DNA of 64,000 nt from contig VTPC01090412.1 of NCBI GenBank assembly GCA_011009095.1, positions 62,001-126,000 on the forward strand, in the 5' to 3' direction. Each line of letters begins with the position of its first letter. The first letter of the stretch is position 1. Of this stretch, positions 58,651 to 64,000 are shown piece after piece. The notes under the pieces were generated by a model, which saw only the letters and a program-made list of their open reading frames with translations, was not told the DNA's origin and did not search any database. This DNA comes from Ignelater luminosus. Lineage: Eukaryota; Arthropoda; Insecta; Coleoptera; Elateridae. Made by a program: the position numbers and the translations under genes.

Positions 58651-61460
58651 CTAGGTTATATGTTTGATTCGGACGCTTTTGAAAGCACATAACGATGTTT
58701 TTGTAGAAATAAATATTTTAAATATTTATTTCTTTACATGATGTTAAAGAAAATATTTTTGTTTTATTTTATATTTAAGAATATTCTTAAAAATCGGTAA
58801 AATAGAAAAAATTGAATCGAACTATAATTGCACTTAAGAGTATATAATTTTTCTTTTTAAAATTAACACAACAAAAAAATGTTCTTTGAAAAAAATCGAA
58901 GTTCTGTATTTTATTTTTACAAAAGGAGACTTCGCTACAATATCGACGCGCTGTCACGGTAGCACTGAAACTCCTGAAAAGCGAACTGCTTCCAAGTGCT
59001 ATACTCCTCCCACTGGTACTCTCCACTTCTACACGTCAAAGCTTGTCAAAGTGGGATACCCTTCCTGCTTCCACTTAGATTCGCGGTCTCATGGGATGGA
59101 GGAAGAGCGAGAAATACTCTTCAACGCCGTCATCAAGCAGACACCCTTCGGCCCCTCGAGAATGCACGATTCAAAATATATCCGTAGAATAGAAACATAC
59201 CGTTTAACATTATTTTAATGTTAAAATCAAGTTTTTGAAACTTACCAAAAATGTAATTTTTTAAATACTATTTTAGTTTTAACTTCAGATTGGCTGCAAT
59301 ATAATATAACTTCAAAAGACTAAAATTCTGTAACTGTTTTGCTTCATTTTTTTGTAATAGCAGAAGAAGCCTGCAACAATACTTTTCTTGAAAGATTAAA
59401 AAAATATTTTGATATTCACTACTGCTTTGCAAACTTGACTTCTATACATAAATATAATGTAGTGTTTCAGTAGAAGTTTCAGACGTCTTCCTGTTTTGTT
59501 AGAACATCTCTTTTTTGCTTCTTTAAAATTGCTGAAATAACTATAGCGCCATCATATATATTCGACAAAAAGCAGTGAAATATTTCAAAATCTCTAATTT
59601 ATCTCAAGTGTCAAAATTCAGTTTCCTTAAATTTTATTTTAGGAATTGCATTGATTTTTTGTGTATTCAGTACAATACTGAGAAAAATAAGAATCTAAAT
59701 ATTTTGTTTATATACTCATGGTGCATATAGAATTGTTTTGAGATTAAGAAATATTCAATTAATTTTGATGAAGAATTTTTTGTCGAATTATCAAGTAATT
59801 AAAGTTGTTTAGATGTCTTGTTAATTGACGTTAATTATCTTTATTAAAGACTGAGAAAATTGTTTGTATATTTTGCCTGACTGATTAACTGCTTTTTGAA
59901 TTAAGAAAAGAGAAATCGGATTGGTTTGGATAAAACTGATTTTTGCTCTATACTGCAGTACAATTAAATTCAATTTTGGAATAGAAAGATAATTAAAGAC
60001 ATTTTTAGTTCTCAACGGAGTTATGCAGTTTAAAATTTAGGTTACTAGGAAAAAGTTGTAGAAAGTAAATTAGTTTTGACAAGAATTCTTTGCATGTAAT
60101 TAAATAATTAAAAGTATCCGTGTCTATAATTATTAGATGTGTTTTATTTTGATGCTGTTAGAGATGCTTTGTGGAATTTGATACTAAGGAATAATTATTA
60201 CAACTGGTAGGTATTAATTACTTCCATGTTTCTTTTTTGCTTTTTAAATTTATTTTTCATTAATGTTCTCTCTTTTAAAATTGAGATAATTAAATTCTGT
60301 ATTGACCCTTGGAGCTTATCAAATTATTACATTACATTCATTTCTAGCCTTAGAAACTGACAAAGAAATTTTCCGTGCTGCGGTAAAAAGTTGTTTGTTG
60401 CTGGAGAAAGATTGTGAATTCTGTCTAAATCAACAATTTTTTGAAAGAACTTGTACAATAGGACCACACACCAATATCAATAATATTTAAATCACGTATA
60501 GGTAGATTTATGTTTTTCAATTTCGGTTGCTGTTCGGATGCAAATTGAAAATTATTGAGTAGATTGTTAGCTTACAATTTTTTTCCTTCGGCTGCCTAAC
60601 ATTTTTTAAAGAGTGTAAAAAAGGGATATACAAATTTTATTTCCTTTGCAACTTTAATTGACTGTGTAAGTTTATATTGGTTTAACTAATAATTAATTTT
60701 CATTAAAAAGAACTTAATAAACTTACAATTAGCATGTAAAGAACTACTATATTCTTAATTACTTACTAATGTTATATTTTAAAAAATTAAAAAACACTAA
60801 CGTGATTTCTATATTAAAAAGAAATTAATTACTTTTAGATTTTATGTAACCGTATTATTAAAAATTTTAATAGTCAGTGGTAACAATAGCTAATAATTTT
60901 TGTTTCTTGCCTCTTTACGCATTATAAAAATATTGCTATTAAAATTTCAAATTCTGGCTAAAAAAATTTTAAAACGCCGTGTATATAATAAGGCAGAGAC
61001 AAGGGTAAATCTTGTAGAAAACTTATTATGGGATGGATTTATTTGAAACAAACTCGGTTCAGAACCACGCCTAGAGGTTTAAGAGACCCCATGCTAACTA
61101 TTAGTTTTGATTTCTCCAATCTTAGAATTAGCTCGAAAAATGGTAAAATAGTGTGAGAATCTTATTTCTTTAAATAATTTATTTTTTGTTTATAATTTAA
61201 TTTAACTTGATGAATAAGGATAAAATTATGCGTTTTCAAAGAATGTAAGATACGCATGTAGCATATAGCGCCTTTTAACGTGTTTTTAACATCGAAAAAA
61301 ATCTTTACCGAAACGTTTGAAAATTTCTGTATTGAAACGGATGCATTCTAATATACACAAATTTACTTGAATCAAAAACCAGTCTTAATTTTGAATTCAG
61401 ATCTAATCTAGCTGTTGTGTTTCCAGATTTCTTTACATCTAATTAGGACAACTTCTTTTA
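58651..61460. other. Upstream intergenic sequence with a small GC-richer island
   Basis: AT-rich except for about 58925-59180, which is distinctly richer in G+C and open on the plus strand (58886-59218) and partly on other frames. None of the peptides is recognised. It lies about 600-850 bp upstream of the Dfd ATG and might be a 5' non-coding exon, a conserved control element or a foreign fragment. The remainder shows nothing. Confidence 0.4.
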
Positions 61461-61479
61461 ACAATTAGGAAAAATTAAA

Positions 61480-61726
61480 TAATAACGGGGAGTTTCATTT
61501 GGAGTTCCAAACAAGACATAAGGGGCTCTGCTTCAAAACTCAAACCAGATACCAGGGGGCCTCCTCGAATTCCAAACCGGGCACGGGGGAAGTCCCCTTC
61601 GTGCTTTAAGCAACTTTCTGCTAATAGAGTTCAAAATTAGGAACGCACTTAAAACATTATCTCGGCTTTTCTGAACGCCCTAAAAAAAGGACATGTCCGG
61701 CAAAAAGAGGACGTCTGGCGACCCTG
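61480..61726. mobile_element. hAT-like transposon terminus (solo right end)
   Basis: The minus strand from 61726 reads CAGGGTCGCCAGACGTCCTC, then TTTTTGCCGGACATGTCCTT, a hAT-type terminal repeat with its GGACATGTCC palindrome. No matching left end was found. The adjoining 61490-61600 is GC-richer with repeated GGAGTTCCAAAC / CGAATTCCAAACC / AAACTCAAACC words and may belong to the same element. Confidence 0.5.
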
Positions 61727-63608
61727 CATTATCACGTGCAATTTTTATAATATTCCCAGAAAGGAAAGATTCTCTCAAGTTGGCTAATTGTCTACATTCA
61801 TGCCATAACTTGAAAGAATTTCTTTGGCAGCATCAAGAGAATTGCATGTGATTCGGAATATTTGTTTAATACTTTGAAACAAAAAAAAACTGAGTATATC
61901 AAGAGCATTAATATAAATAAACAGACTACCCTATATTGCTCAGAATTTCGTTAATTATTATTCTGACACAATAGTACTATGTGAATATTATTGGGGTTTT
62001 GGCTTTTTATTATCATTATTTTAGAACGACAGATGGAAACCTTTATCGTGATCTCAGTATCACCGCTATTGTTAAGCGCCATATCGACTTTGTCTTGTTC
62101 AAATTTCCTAACAGAAAGCAGGTTTTTCTGTTCTGCCCTACAAAGCAAAATTGTCCGAACTCTGAGAATCACAGTTTTGAGATATTGAGTGTAACCCGCT
62201 TGGTTTTCTTTACATTTATATAGGATAAGGCATATTAAAAATTGGTCAGTATAAGTTATTTTCAAAGTTATATTTTCTATCTTGGTATACATATAGATTT
62301 CAGTTGTTTTGCTTTGCAAAGCAGTATTACCAGCTATTAGAATAGGGAAATTTATCTGCCAGGGATAACTTGAATGAGATAAAGTTTAGATATCGATGGT
62401 CTTAAGTTAAATTTCAAAATTTACAATTTTGATTCTGAAATCCTAGGCTGTTGCGGTTGTTAACAAACAAAACAAAACTACTTTTTTAAGTCCTGTCTTG
62501 TCAGTTTTCTCATTTGAAGTCATTTAGAAACGTGACTATTTTTTAATTTAGTTCAAGTTGTGTGAAAAGAAGATGAAAAATAGCTTGTTAGACATCAGTT
62601 TCTTCTTATAAATTACTCTTCTTCTTCTTCTAGTTTCTCAACAGTTGTTGTTGGTACGGTTTGAGTCAAAACTTTCATTAACAAAGCAAAACGCGTAAGA
62701 CTTGTTCTTGAATCACATTATCTAGTTCACTTATTTTTTGAAGAATGTTGTTTCAAATTAGCAAATCGAGAAGTAGAAATCAAATCTCTTAGATATGATT
62801 CGCTTGGATACGGGCTATGGAAAATATTTTTCTGTTAAATGAATTTTGATGCTCAGAAAGCAATCAAACGAAGAATTTCATTGTCTTTCGTTTTTCAAAG
62901 TTTCATTTCTAAAACTAAGCAAATGGATGTCTCACCACAGTTTACAGTTGCTAGTGCCACATTGTTAAAGCAAACATTGAGAAATCAAAAGGGTAGCTGT
63001 TTTTATTCTTTTCTTTTGTGGTGGTAAAGATGATTAAACCTTAACTGCGCATATAAAAATATTTACATCAATGCCCAAGGAATGATTTCAGCTAAAAAGT
63101 AAAATCTGTTATCATTACTGCTACATATTATGAAATCATAATTCTGGGTCAGAGCAAAGGCAAATGCTCAGCCGCCAAAACCAGCCTGTAGTGCGAGCGC
63201 ATAATGTTCAGATAACGCTCATTTAAGTTTCTTTGGCAAATGAGTGTGTATCATCAGCTACACCCCTACAAAGCACATTCTAACCATGCCACACAAGTTA
63301 ATGCATACCTAAGTACAACAATACGCAATCACATTTCTGTAAAGGTTATGTAATGCCTAAAAGAAGAGGAGAAACAGATAATGAAAACTATGGTTGATCG
63401 AAATGCGAACGAAGCGCTCTCAAAATGCCCTATTTCAGAATGCTCAAAAGCAACTGCTCCGTTGTTGAAATAATAAGTCTCTTTAGCATATAAGCATTTG
63501 CCCCTGCTTGTTTTTTTCGGAAATTGTGCGAATTCGGCGTCTAAGTAAGTCTAACATTATAAGATGGAAAAGCAAAAACGTTTTTAGATTATTTAAATAA
63601 AGATACTT
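61727..63608. other. Intergenic sequence, nothing recognised
   Basis: Frames at 61951-62319 (minus) and 61981-62223 (plus) overlap on opposite strands and have no domain. A short (CTT)n run lies at about 62612-62630. No microRNA or tRNA was recognised. Confidence 0.45.
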
Positions 63609-63686
63609 CTTTAAGTTTTATTATTTATTTATTTATTTTTCTCAGCCACGAAACCGGTTGAGAAAAATAAATAAAAGAACCTTAAG
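63609..63686. repeat. 78 bp fold-back hairpin, relative of the one at 44206
   Basis: The left arm CTTTAAGTTTTATTATTTATTTATTTATTTTTCTCAGCC is mirrored by CCGGTTGAGAAAAATAAATAAAAGAACCTTAAG on the right, with a 6-7 nt loop ACGAAA. It shares the CTTAAG ends, A/T-rich spacer and CCGGTTGAGAAA core with the 44206-44334 hairpin but has lost much of the inner CGAGACT stem. Confidence 0.85.
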
Positions 63687-64000
63687 CTATGGATTTCCAA
63701 TACATAAAAACATTTTTGTTCCACTTCAAATATACACATACATTTTCGTCCTTTGTAGCTTAAATAACTATTCTTACCATTTTTGTGTTCCTTTTTAATT
63801 TTACAATGTTTGAACTTTATTAGGTAATTATAGATCTTTTACTTTATCTTTCTATTATCATGATTCATAAAATCGTATTGTACATGTACGTAAGCTGCGT
63901 CAATTATGAAAGGTCGTTTTGATTATTGTGTTTTGTTTATTTTCACTAAAGTAATTAATTGCGTTCGATTTGTAATTAAAACTCTTTTGTTGATGAAATT
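63687..64000. other. Intergenic sequence, nothing recognised
   Basis: AT-rich, no supported feature. Confidence 0.5.

Noticed and set aside
61053..61085. AAACTCGGTTCAGAACC...AGAGGTTT resembling the miR-10 3p arm
   Set aside because: The match is interrupted and there is no 5p sequence (TACCCTGTAGATCCG) on the appropriate side.

Overview
The window looks like an AT-rich insect (arthropod) nuclear chromosome. It carries one recognisable host gene, the Hox4 / Deformed (Dfd) orthologue, on the minus strand. Exon 1 (about 57587-58328) encodes the Hox4 N-terminal motif, a His/Gln-rich region, an acidic tract and the YPWM hexapeptide. Exon 2 (5426-6051) encodes the homeodomain and C-terminus. The two join in phase through a single intron of about 51.5 kb, and the predicted protein is 453-455 residues. 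No second host gene was found on either strand.

Layout, left to right. 1-5425 is sequence downstream of Dfd (3' UTR, then intergenic) with no coding signal. 5426-6051 is Dfd exon 2. 6052-57586 is the intron, mostly unremarkable AT-rich DNA with at least a dozen mobile-element copies or relics: a 4.2 kb terminal-inverted-repeat element (9.7-13.9 kb) with a nested mariner; a hAT relic (17-18.7 kb); a short MITE-like segment (22.77-23.1 kb); a decayed mariner (24.9-25.9 kb); mariner scraps (27.9 and 40.3 kb); a pogo relic beside a DD41D mariner-like element (32.6-34.4 kb); a pogo/Tigger-type non-autonomous element (37.9-38.9 kb); a 725 bp MITE with perfect 54 bp ends (41.1-41.8 kb); two fold-back hairpins (42.6 and 44.2 kb); a Harbinger-derived element (44.4-45.1 kb); a LINE reverse-transcriptase scrap (48.1 kb); and a Tc1 relic (49.7-50.5 kb). 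Several 90-330 bp tandem duplications lie among them. The stretch 50.5-57.6 kb, next to exon 1, is free of recognisable elements.

57587-58328 is Dfd exon 1, preceded (on the minus strand) by a CpG-containing putative promoter/5' UTR up to about 58.65 kb. 58.9-59.2 kb holds a small island of higher GC with no recognised product. The rest, to 64 kb, is intergenic and contains a hAT-type terminus and a third fold-back hairpin.

Dfd is a homeodomain transcription factor that specifies gnathal (mandibular/maxillary) segments. Every other coding trace is transposon-derived. None of the transposases read here appears active: each has a stop, a frameshift, a truncation or a lost catalytic aspartate. 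Calls rest on motif recognition by eye, and no database search was run.
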